From positions 1 through 5,542 of the forward strand of contig URPG01000153.1 of the NCBI GenBank assembly GCA_900549675.1: a DNA stretch of 5,542 nt, read 5' to 3'. Position numbers and translations under genes: made by a program. How positions within the stretch are numbered: the stretch's first letter is position 1; each line of letters starts with the position of its first letter. This document shows positions 1 through 5,542 of this stretch, one piece after another. Source of the stretch: an uncultured Oscillospiraceae bacterium (GTDB taxonomy: Bacteria; Bacillota; Clostridia; Oscillospirales; Acutalibacteraceae). The notes below the pieces were generated by a model. That model searched no databases, was not told where the DNA came from, and worked only from the letters and a program-made list of their open reading frames with translations.

Positions 1-1496
1 TGCAGATCTAAATCTGCGGCGGAAATATTTTTAAATTCTTTTTCTTCATAAGTCCGTAGCATTTTCAATGCAAATTCATCAATATCATCTTTTAAGCAGA
101 GAATTTCATATCCTTTTTCTGACACAGCATCAGCCTGCGGCAGCTGTAGAACTTTTTCATAGCTTTCCCCTGCACCGTAGTAGATATATTTCTGATCCTC
201 CGGCATACGGGAAACATATTCGGCAAGTGTAACCAATTTCTTTTCAGTAGAAGAGTAGAACAGAACTAAATCTTTCAGTTCATCTTTATGCAGACCATAT
301 TTGTCATAAATACCAAATTTCAACTGCAAACCAAAACTTTCAAAGAATTGAACATATTTTTCACGGTCATTTTGCAGCATAGATTTTAACTCTGAAGCAA
401 TTTTCTTTTCAATCCGTCCCGCAATTAATTTCAGCTGACGGTCATGCTGGAGCATTTCTCGGGAAATATTCAGTGACAAATCCTGTGAATCTACTAAACC
501 TTTCACAAAGCTGAAATGATCCGGCAGTAAATCGGCACACTTATCCATAATTAAAACGCCGCTGGCATAAAGCTGAAGCCCTTTTTCAAAATCCTTGCTA
601 TAATAGTTCATCGGCGGTTTTTGGGGAATAAACAATAAAGCGTCATACGTTGCCGATCCTTCTGTTGAGGTCCGGATGACCTTTAATGGTTCCTGCCAAT
701 CCATAAATTTTTCTTTATAGAAGTTATTATAATCTTCTTCTGTCACTTCATTTTTAGATTTTTTCCAAATCGGAACCATACTGTTGAGCGTTTCAATTTC
801 TGTATAGCTTTCATATTCAGGTTCTTTTTCGTCTGTACCCGTGCCTTCTTTCAGGCGGCTTTTTTCCATTTCCATTTTAATCGGGTAGCGGATATAATCT
901 GAATATTTTTTGACCAGAGAAGAAATACGATAACTTTGTAAAAACTCATCGTAATTTTCGTCTTCCGTGCTTTCTTTTAAATACAAAGTAATGGTGGTAC
1001 CATGTGTTTCTTTTGTGCAGGGCTCAATTTCATATCCCTCTGCACCGGCAGAAGTCCAGCGGTAAGCTTCTTCACTGCCAAACGCCTTTGATTCGACGGT
1101 CACTTTGTCACTGACCATAAAAGCAGAGTAAAAACCAACACCAAATTGACCGATGATATCGATTTCATCTTTTTTATCATTCTCAGTTTTAAACTTTAGA
1201 GAACCACTATTGGCTATGATACCCAAGTTTGCATCTAAATCTTCTTTTGTCATGCCAATACCATTGTCAGTAATGGTAATGGTTCTGTTTTCTTTATCTA
1301 AATCAATTTGAATGTAAAAATCATTGCGGTCAAGACCCGTTTTGCCGTCATTCAGCGCTTGATAATACAGCTTATCAATGGCGTCACTGGCATTTGAAAT
1401 AAGTTCACGAAGAAAAATTTCTTTGTGTGTGTAGATGGAGTTAACCATTAAATCTAGGATTCTTTTGGATTCTGTTTTAAATTGCTTAACTGCCAA
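1..1496 (-). CDS. htpG: Molecular chaperone HtpG (bacterial Hsp90), 3' end cut by window edge
   Basis: Cytosolic ATP-dependent chaperone that remodels late folding intermediates as a homodimer. The 498 residues present are colinear with Hsp90. The N-terminal GHKL ATPase domain spans about residues 1-215, with the ELISNASDA motif (catalytic Glu31, Mg/ATP-binding Asn35), DNGIGM (Asp77, adenine contact) and GQFGVGFYSAF at 116-126. The middle domain follows, with the SLNISREML motif whose Arg346 matches the conserved gamma-phosphate-sensing arginine. The usual length is about 620-640 residues, so the C-terminal dimerisation domain lies outside the window. The start is a TTG giving MAVKQFK; no in-frame ATG lies nearby upstream, and an AGAGGGA ribosome binding site sits 7 nt before it. 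Another in-frame TTG two codons earlier is too close to that site. The frame is intact throughout. Identity is near certain; the start is likely. Confidence 0.97.
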   Translation of the reverse strand, partial: MAVKQFKTESKRILDLMVNSIYTHKEIFLRELISNASDAIDKLYYQALNDGKTGLDRNDFYIQIDLDKENRTITITDNGIGMTKEDLDANLGIIANSGSLKFKTENDKKDEIDIIGQFGVGFYSAFMVSDKVTVESKAFGSEEAYRWTSAGAEGYEIEPCTKETHGTTITLYLKESTEDENYDEFLQSYRISSLVKKYSDYIRYPIKMEMEKSRLKEGTGTDEKEPEYESYTEIETLNSMVPIWKKSKNEVTEEDYNNFYKEKFMDWQEPLKVIRTSTEGSATYDALLFIPQKPPMNYYSKDFEKGLQLYASGVLIMDKCADLLPDHFSFVKGLVDSQDLSLNISREMLQHDRQLKLIAGRIEKKIASELKSMLQNDREKYVQFFESFGLQLKFGIYDKYGLHKDELKDLVLFYSSTEKKLVTLAEYVSRMPEDQKYIYYGAGESYEKVLQLPQADAVSEKGYEILCLKDDIDEFALKMLRTYEEKEFKNISAADLDL

Positions 1497-1503
1497 TTTC
1501 AAT

Positions 1504-1510
1504 TCCCTCT
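1504..1510 (-). promoter_or_regulatory. Ribosome binding site of htpG (decides a TTG start)
   Basis: The minus strand reads AGAGGGA followed by 7 nt and then TTG GCA GTT AAG. The spacing selects the TTG at 1496-1494 over the in-frame TTG at 1502-1500, which would sit only about 2 nt from the purine tract. No ATG in the htpG frame competes in the leader. Confidence 0.7.
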
Positions 1511-1533
1511 TTCTTAAACATTCTATGATTCTA

Positions 1534-1562
1534 ATTGTAATATAAAATACAGGGGAATTCAA
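1534..1562 (-). promoter_or_regulatory. Sigma-A type promoter for htpG
   Basis: On the minus strand a -35 element TTGAAT (1562-1557, four of six consensus matches) is followed by a 17-nt spacer and a -10 element TACAAT (1539-1534, five of six). A start of transcription near 1527 would give a leader of about 30 nt before the TTG codon. The promoter lies in the 142-bp gap after mutS2, so htpG is probably a separate transcription unit. Seen by consensus matching only; no experimental start is known. Confidence 0.65.
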
Positions 1563-1572
1563 CTGATTCCCC
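1552..1572. promoter_or_regulatory. Perfect inverted repeat overlapping the htpG -35 box, candidate operator
   Basis: The plus strand reads GGGGAAT, a 7-nt spacer, then ATTCCCC, a perfect 7-bp inverted repeat with half-site centres about 14 bp apart. It covers the upstream part of the htpG promoter, including the whole -35 hexamer. That placement suits a dimeric DNA-binding protein, most simply a repressor. It matches neither CIRCE (HrcA) nor the CtsR direct repeat, the usual Bacillota heat-shock operators. The binding protein is unknown, and chance occurrence is not excluded. Confidence 0.45.
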
Positions 1573-1638
1573 CACATTTTAAAAGTTATTCACAAATAGA
1601 ATTGGCCAAGTGTTTCTCTGCACAAAGCCTGCTTGTTG

Positions 1639-4005
1639 TTATTTCAATTCCACAATCGTGACGCCGCTTTCACCCTCACCGTAGGTACCCAAGCGAAAAC
1701 TTTTTACCGCAGTACAGCGTTTTAAGTGCTGCTGAACAGCATTCCGCAATACACCTGTTCCCTTACCGTGAATAATGGTCACTAATCCCACACCCATAAG
1801 AGCCGCATGGTCTAAGATAGAATCAATTTCCATAAGAGATTCCTCTACATTCTTACCGCGCAAATCCAATTCTGTGGTTGTTTTTTCCGAAACCTTTTTG
1901 GTAACAGTACGATGCTTTGGTATATTTCGCGGCGATTGTTTAACGGATTGACTTTCCATTAACCTTAAATTGGCCAGTTTCACTCTGGTTTTTATAATTC
2001 CTGCCTGTACCAATACGGAATCTCCTTTCGGAGTTTCCAAAACAGTGGCCTTTTTATCTATATCAAAGATTAATACATCGTCGCCGACTTTTAACGGTCT
2101 TGGCAATTGATAATTTTCATCTTTCTGTCTTTCCCGTACAGGATTGGCAACATCGTCTAAATCTTTAATGCCGGCACGCATTCTTGCCTTTTGTTCCGCT
2201 GACAATACTTTGTTTTTCTGCCGCCGCAATTCTTCCATTTCCTGTATTAGGGCCTCGGCTTTCGCTCTGGTCATGGCAACAATTTGTTCTGCATCATGCC
2301 TGGCTCTGTCAATTTCTTTTTGAGCCTTTTTTTCTGCCTCTTGCTGTAAGGTCTGTGCCTCTGCTAATTTTTGCTGTGTTTCTTCTTTTTGTCTGCGTGT
2401 TTCGCGGAGTTCATTTTCCAACCGTTTACGGCTTTTTTCCAGTTGGCCGACTACCTTTTCAAAGCTATGGCTTTCATCGGAAACCAACTCTCCCGCACGT
2501 TCAACAATGACTTTACTCATACCCAAGCGCCTTGAAATCGCAAAGGCATTTGATTTCCCCGGCACACCGATCAACAACCGATATGTCGGGCGAAGTGTGG
2601 CAACGTCAAACTCGCAGCTTCCGTTCTCAACACCGTCTGTCTGCAATGCATAGGCTTTGAGTTCGGCATAATGAGTGGTACAAGCCAAGCGCACTGATTT
2701 TTTGCGAAGTTCTTCAATAATTGCTGTTGCCAACGCCGCTCCCTCAACGGGGTCTGTCCCGGCACCCAATTCATCCATCAGCACCAAACTATGTTCGTCT
2801 GCCTCTGATAAGATGCGGACGATATTGGTCATGTGGGCTGAAAAAGTGGACAATGACTGCTCAATACTTTGTTCATCACCAATATCCACTAAAATTTTGT
2901 TAAACACCGAAATCTCACTGTAATCACCGGCCGGAATCATCATGCCGCACATTGCCATCAATGTTAAAAGACCTATTGTTTTCAAAGCAACCGTCTTACC
3001 ACCTGTGTTGGGGCCGGTGATAATCAGCGAATCAAAGCTTTCTCCCAAAGAAATATCCGTCGGCACCACTTTATCGGCGGCAATTAGCGGATGTCGAGCG
3101 GCATGCAGCAAAATCTTTCCGCTTTGATTGATTCTGGGCATAACTGCTTTCATTTTATATGCCAGATTGGCTTTGGCAAAAATAATATCTAAGTGCAAGG
3201 CGTGCTCATAACTGCGAATCACTTCGTCCGCAACGCTCCCCACTTGTGCCGAAAGTTCTTGCAGTATGCGGTCTACTTCTTCCTGTTCTTTGGCCTGCAA
3301 AACACGAATTTCATTATTTGCTTCTACCACAGCCATAGGTTCCACAAAAACAGTGGCACCGCTGGCGGAAGAATCATGCACCAATCCCGGAATTTCTCCC
3401 CGATGTTCTGCCTTTACGGGTACAACAAAGCGGCCGGAACGCATCGTAACCAAAGCATCTTGCAAATGCTTTTGGTGTGCCTGCGAACGGACCAATTTAT
3501 CTAATTTTTCACGCACACTGGCAGAAATATTTTTGATTTTACGACGAATAGACGCTAATGCCGGTGAAGCATTGTCATCCATTTCTTCTTCACTTAAAAT
3601 AGAAGAAAAAATCTTGTCTTCTATGGATTTATAAGCACATAGCGCATGAAAAAAAGCATCAATATTGGTGCTCATTCCTTCGCTTTTTTGCCGCCATTGC
3701 TTTAGGGAACGTATGGCACGCATTGAGGATGCAACCTTTAACAATTCACCCATATTCAAGCTGCCGCCGGATTCTGCCCGGCGCAGAGGGTTCACCACAT
3801 TGCTGAGTCCATAAAAAGAGGGCGAACCGAATCTTGCCGAAAGAATATAAGCTGCGTCTGTTTGTGCCAACAAATCCTTTACTTCCTCTATTTGATGAAC
3901 AGGCTCAATAGACAAAGCCATTTCCGCCGCATCGGTTGTTGCTGTTTCTTGAGAAAGCATATGCAAAATTTTATCGAGTTCCAATGCTTTTTCGTTTTTA
4001 TTCAT
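1639..4005 (-). CDS. mutS2: Endonuclease/ATPase MutS2 (Smr-domain MutS homologue, also called RqcU)
   Basis: Complete 788-residue MutS2, the usual family length. Homologues lack the mismatch-recognition domain of MutS. They have been linked to suppressing homologous recombination and, in Bacillus subtilis, to splitting collided ribosomes. Seen in order: core/lever helices (about 1-290) with the family motif HDSSASGATVFVEP at 210-223; ABC-type ATPase with Walker A GPNTGGKT at 331-338, DEQSIEQSLSTFSAHM at 377-392, Walker B LVLMDELGAGTDP at 407-419 (Asp411, Glu412) and TTHY at 443-446; a long charged coiled coil at about 515-605; a KOW-like beta segment at about 637-682; and a C-terminal Smr domain (711-788) with LDLRG at 713-717 and HGKGTGVLR at 746-754. 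All key residues are present. The ATG start aligns with known MutS2 N-termini. It lies 112 bp after recO with no clear promoter between, so co-transcription is plausible. Confidence 0.98.
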   Translation of the reverse strand: MNKNEKALELDKILHMLSQETATTDAAEMALSIEPVHQIEEVKDLLAQTDAAYILSARFGSPSFYGLSNVVNPLRRAESGGSLNMGELLKVASSMRAIRSLKQWRQKSEGMSTNIDAFFHALCAYKSIEDKIFSSILSEEEMDDNASPALASIRRKIKNISASVREKLDKLVRSQAHQKHLQDALVTMRSGRFVVPVKAEHRGEIPGLVHDSSASGATVFVEPMAVVEANNEIRVLQAKEQEEVDRILQELSAQVGSVADEVIRSYEHALHLDIIFAKANLAYKMKAVMPRINQSGKILLHAARHPLIAADKVVPTDISLGESFDSLIITGPNTGGKTVALKTIGLLTLMAMCGMMIPAGDYSEISVFNKILVDIGDEQSIEQSLSTFSAHMTNIVRILSEADEHSLVLMDELGAGTDPVEGAALATAIIEELRKKSVRLACTTHYAELKAYALQTDGVENGSCEFDVATLRPTYRLLIGVPGKSNAFAISRRLGMSKVIVERAGELVSDESHSFEKVVGQLEKSRKRLENELRETRRQKEETQQKLAEAQTLQQEAEKKAQKEIDRARHDAEQIVAMTRAKAEALIQEMEELRRQKNKVLSAEQKARMRAGIKDLDDVANPVRERQKDENYQLPRPLKVGDDVLIFDIDKKATVLETPKGDSVLVQAGIIKTRVKLANLRLMESQSVKQSPRNIPKHRTVTKKVSEKTTTELDLRGKNVEESLMEIDSILDHAALMGVGLVTIIHGKGTGVLRNAVQQHLKRCTAVKSFRLGTYGEGESGVTIVELK

Positions 4006-4007
4006 AT

Positions 4008-4024
4008 AGGATACAATCCTCTCT
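4008..4024 (-). promoter_or_regulatory. mutS2 ribosome binding site within a small hairpin
   Basis: The minus strand carries AGAGAGGA (4024-4017), 11 nt before the mutS2 ATG, a rather long spacing. Its AGGA is part of AGGAT-TGT-ATCCT (4020-4008), a 5-bp stem with a 3-nt loop that would pair the Shine-Dalgarno core. This may lower mutS2 translation, but the stem is short and the effect is inference. Confidence 0.4.
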
Positions 4025-4117
4025 AAGGAACTTATCTGTTTCTCACAAAGCTCTTTTTTGAAAGCTTTAACTATGCTATTATTTCGTTTAGGTTATTGAT
4101 GATTTTATTCATTATTT

Positions 4118-4864
4118 TCACTCTGCCATAACATGATAAAAATCCAATGTGCGGGGTTTACGGTCCAACACACTGAGCAAATATGACTCAGATACAGCCG
4201 CCAACTCTTTTTGTGATTGCTTCGACAGCTGAAAGGAGAATATTCTTTCAGTATCTGCATATAAAATATGGCGCACCGCTTTCAGCACTGCCGGATTCAT
4301 ACCGGCAGAACGCTCTAAACCAGTCTGGAAACATTTATCACAGAGGACATTTGCGTCTGCAATCATTAAATGCATACAAGGAGATTCATAAGCACCGCAA
4401 GAAACACAGCTGACAACATCGGGCATAAATCCCGCATAGGTTAAAAGGCGCAATTCGACAATGGGTTTTAAGAGCATTTCCGGTTTTGTTCCTTTACAAA
4501 GAAAATGAAGGGCATTGAGAGCCAACCGCAAATATTCGGCTGACTGAATCCCTTCAGGAGCAAATTCAGCAATGATTTCACAAAAATACTGAGCTAATGC
4601 AAGCCTCGAAATTTCTTTTCTTAAATCAAAAAAGACTTCTATGGGAGCGGCATCGTTGATTATGTATTTATCCCGCCCTTTGTATAAATTGAGGCGGGAA
4701 TAACACAAAAGCTGTGTAGCAGAGCTTTTGTTGTCTTTTATATTTTTAGCACGTCTGGCAAATGCACGTAAAACACCTTCATCAGCCGTCAAAACGGTTA
4801 CCAGACGGTCGCTCTCGCCCACCATCTGCTCTTTGATGATTAGGCCTTGTGTCTTGACCTGCAT
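4118..4864 (-). CDS. recO: DNA repair protein RecO
   Basis: RecO binds single-stranded DNA and SSB and, with RecR, helps load RecA at gaps in the RecF pathway; it also anneals complementary strands. The 248-residue product is a normal length. The N-terminal OB fold (about residues 1-80) opens MQVKTQGLIIKE and continues with the typical GESDRLVTVLT segment. A helical region follows, then a zinc-finger-like insertion with CVSC (Cys153, Cys156) and CDKC (Cys175, Cys178), and a helical tail ending in RKPRTLDFYHVMAE, like other RecO C-termini. The start at 4864 is preferred because AGGAGG sits 6 nt upstream; an in-frame ATG at 4888 would add eight residues but has no comparable site and lies before the Shine-Dalgarno. 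The upstream yqzL-like frame overlaps the first 83 nt. The position after era is classical for Bacillota. Confidence 0.96.
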   Translation of the reverse strand: MQVKTQGLIIKEQMVGESDRLVTVLTADEGVLRAFARRAKNIKDNKSSATQLLCYSRLNLYKGRDKYIINDAAPIEVFFDLRKEISRLALAQYFCEIIAEFAPEGIQSAEYLRLALNALHFLCKGTKPEMLLKPIVELRLLTYAGFMPDVVSCVSCGAYESPCMHLMIADANVLCDKCFQTGLERSAGMNPAVLKAVRHILYADTERIFSFQLSKQSQKELAAVSESYLLSVLDRKPRTLDFYHVMAE

Positions 4865-4982
4865 AATGTTCCTCCTGGATAATTCCATTTTGCATTTGGT
4901 GGTTTTCCATCTGTGAATATCGGATATAATCTTCTACCCTTCCTGTCTTACAGAAAGCAGCCCAAGCTTCGTTCTTGTCCAC
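4782..4982 (-). CDS. yqzL: YqzL-like small protein, tail overlapping recO out of frame
   Basis: Small protein of unknown function, 66 residues from a GTG start. Residues 7-22 carry the pattern W-x2-F-x2-TG-x4-Y-x2-Y (Trp7, Phe10, Thr13, Gly14, Tyr19, Tyr22), which I recognise from the YqzL family encoded between era and recO in many Bacillota. The position here is the same. GTG at 4982 is chosen because a purine tract AAAAGGGGGAA ends close upstream (8 nt from GGGGG) and because family members have the Trp about six residues in. A TTG at 5012 would add ten residues with a weaker site. The family is usually about 45-55 residues. Here the frame continues 83 nt into recO, so the last 27 or so residues (a charged, Arg/Gly/Asn-rich tail) are the shifted recO reading and may be unselected. 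No signal peptide or membrane segment is seen. The gene is probably real; the C-terminus is uncertain. Confidence 0.7.
   Translation of the reverse strand: MDKNEAWAAFCKTGRVEDYIRYSQMENHQMQNGIIQEEHYAGQDTRPNHQRADGGRERPSGNRFDG
4871..4876 (-). promoter_or_regulatory. Strong ribosome binding site of recO
   Basis: A perfect AGGAGG on the minus strand lies 6 nt before the ATG at 4864, inside the yqzL-like reading frame, where it helps encode Gln-Glu-Glu. It fixes the recO start and implies that ribosomes translating yqzL pass over the recO initiation site. Confidence 0.85.
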
Positions 4983-5122
4983 AAATACTTCCCCCTTTTC
5001 AAAGACATTCAATGCTTCTTACTAAACAGTATTTACACAAACTGAAACGGTTATAACAGGAAAATTATTGTTTGTTCGACAGAATAAGATAGGATTTTTA
5101 TAATTTTTGTGCTTATGGCAGA
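4983..5122. other. AT-rich gap between era and yqzL, no confident promoter or terminator
   Basis: The 140 bp contain no GC-rich hairpin followed by a U tract after the era stop, and no well-spaced -35/-10 pair toward yqzL. Two small symmetric elements are present: the 8-bp palindrome GTTATAAC (5050-5057) and TACT-AAAC-AGTA (5020-5031). Both are short enough to be chance. The lack of a terminator fits read-through from era into yqzL-recO, but does not prove it. Confidence 0.4.
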
Positions 5123-5542
5123 TTAAAGTTTAAGGTCTTTTTGTGAAAAGCCCAGTGATTGCAGCGTTCCCGGACGTTGACGCCAATCCTCTTTCACTTT
5201 TACCCAAAGCTGCAAATTCACCTTGCAGTCAAAAAAAGCTTCCATATCTTTCCTGGCCTTTGTCCCTATTTCTTTGAGCATAGAACCATTTTTGCCAATG
5301 AGAATCCCTTTATGTGTATTGCGTTCACAATAAATCGTGATTTCAATATCTAAAATATTATCACGTTCTTTCATGCTTTCGGTAACAGTTGCTGTTCCGT
5401 GAGGAATCTCTTTATCCAAAAGACGCAGAATTTTTTCACGAACAATTTCGGAGGCAATCACACGCTCCGGTTGGTCTGTCAACGTATCTTCCGCAAAAAA
5501 ATGGCCGCCCGGCATTGTCAATTTTTTGAGTTCTGTCAAAAG
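5123..5542 (-). CDS. era: GTPase Era, C-terminal KH domain only (5' end cut by window edge)
   Basis: Era is an essential GTPase that binds the 3' end of 16S rRNA and assists 30S subunit maturation. The 139 codons present cover the end of the GTPase-to-KH linker and the full C-terminal KH domain. Family signatures in order are TDQPERVIASEIVREKIL, EIPHGTATV, ITIYCERNTHKGILIGKNG with the GxxG RNA-binding loop GKNG, MLKEIGTKARKDMEAFF, and LWVKVKEDWR near the end. Era is about 300 residues, so the Walker A, switch and G4/G5 motifs lie beyond the right edge. The frame is open to the edge, with no start codon needed inside the window; a TTG at 5539 is internal. The end GFSQKDLKL is a slightly variable tail of the kind seen in other Era proteins. 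Confidence 0.96.
   Translation of the reverse strand, partial: LLTELKKLTMPGGHFFAEDTLTDQPERVIASEIVREKILRLLDKEIPHGTATVTESMKERDNILDIEITIYCERNTHKGILIGKNGSMLKEIGTKARKDMEAFFDCKVNLQLWVKVKEDWRQRPGTLQSLGFSQKDLKL

Noticed and set aside
1486..1521. An 11-codon minus-strand frame (ATG at 1521, TAA at 1486) overlapping the htpG start, resembling a leader peptide.
   Set aside because: It has no ribosome binding site, its ATG lies only a few nt after the predicted transcription start, and the peptide has no attenuator-like composition. Most likely chance.
1586..1595. Minus-strand TTGTGAATAA, resembling one half of a Rex (redox regulator) operator.
   Set aside because: The second half-site (TTCACAA at the correct spacing) is absent, and the element lies about 25 bp upstream of the -35 box.
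1602..1609. Palindrome TTGGCCAA shortly after the mutS2 stop, considered as a terminator core.
   Set aside because: There is no loop and no T tract on the minus strand directly after it; 8-bp palindromes are common.
2184..2510. Plus-strand 108-codon open frame with hydrophobic residues, opposite the mutS2 coiled-coil region.
   Set aside because: It is the antisense shadow of a Lys/Glu/Gln-rich coding region, which reads as Phe/Leu/Val-rich on the other strand. It has no family resemblance.
3266..3634. Plus-strand 122-codon open frame within mutS2.
   Set aside because: It is antisense to an intact conserved gene, Ser/Thr-rich as expected for a shadow frame, and has no recognisable domain.
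4047..4068. Inverted repeat AAAGCT-N10-AGCTTT between recO and mutS2, considered as a terminator.
   Set aside because: The stem is AT-rich and short, and it is not followed by a U tract on the minus strand.
4865..4888. Longer recO starting at the ATG at 4888.
   Set aside because: The strong AGGAGG at 4876-4871 would then lie inside the gene, and RecO homologues align from the MQVKTQG start.

Overview
The window looks like ordinary chromosomal DNA from a low-to-moderate-GC Bacillota (Firmicutes). The protein sequences resemble Bacillota housekeeping proteins, a YqzL-type small gene sits between era and recO, and ribosome binding sites are purine-rich with some TTG and GTG starts. A genus cannot be named from sequence alone. 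No mobile element, RNA gene, CRISPR array, toxin-antitoxin pair or phage gene was seen.

All five genes are on the minus strand, so they are transcribed from right to left. In transcription order they are: the C-terminal part of era (cut by the right edge); a small yqzL-like gene whose frame runs 83 nt into recO; recO, with a textbook ribosome binding site; mutS2, complete with all expected domains; and htpG, cut by the left edge after its N-terminal and middle domains. Gaps are about 140 bp (era to yqzL), an overlap (yqzL to recO), 112 bp (recO to mutS2) and 142 bp (mutS2 to htpG). The plus strand shows no credible gene.

Functionally, era serves 30S ribosome maturation, recO serves RecF-pathway recombinational repair, and mutS2 is an ATPase with a Smr domain, linked in other bacteria to suppressing recombination and to rescuing collided ribosomes. 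htpG encodes the Hsp90 chaperone. No strong terminator lies between era and mutS2, so era-yqzL-recO-mutS2 may be read as one unit, although that is inference. htpG appears to have its own sigma-A type promoter, overlapped by a perfect 7-bp inverted repeat that is the best candidate operator in the window.

No previously undescribed system was found. The points most worth a second look are the long yqzL/recO overlap and the inverted repeat on the htpG promoter.
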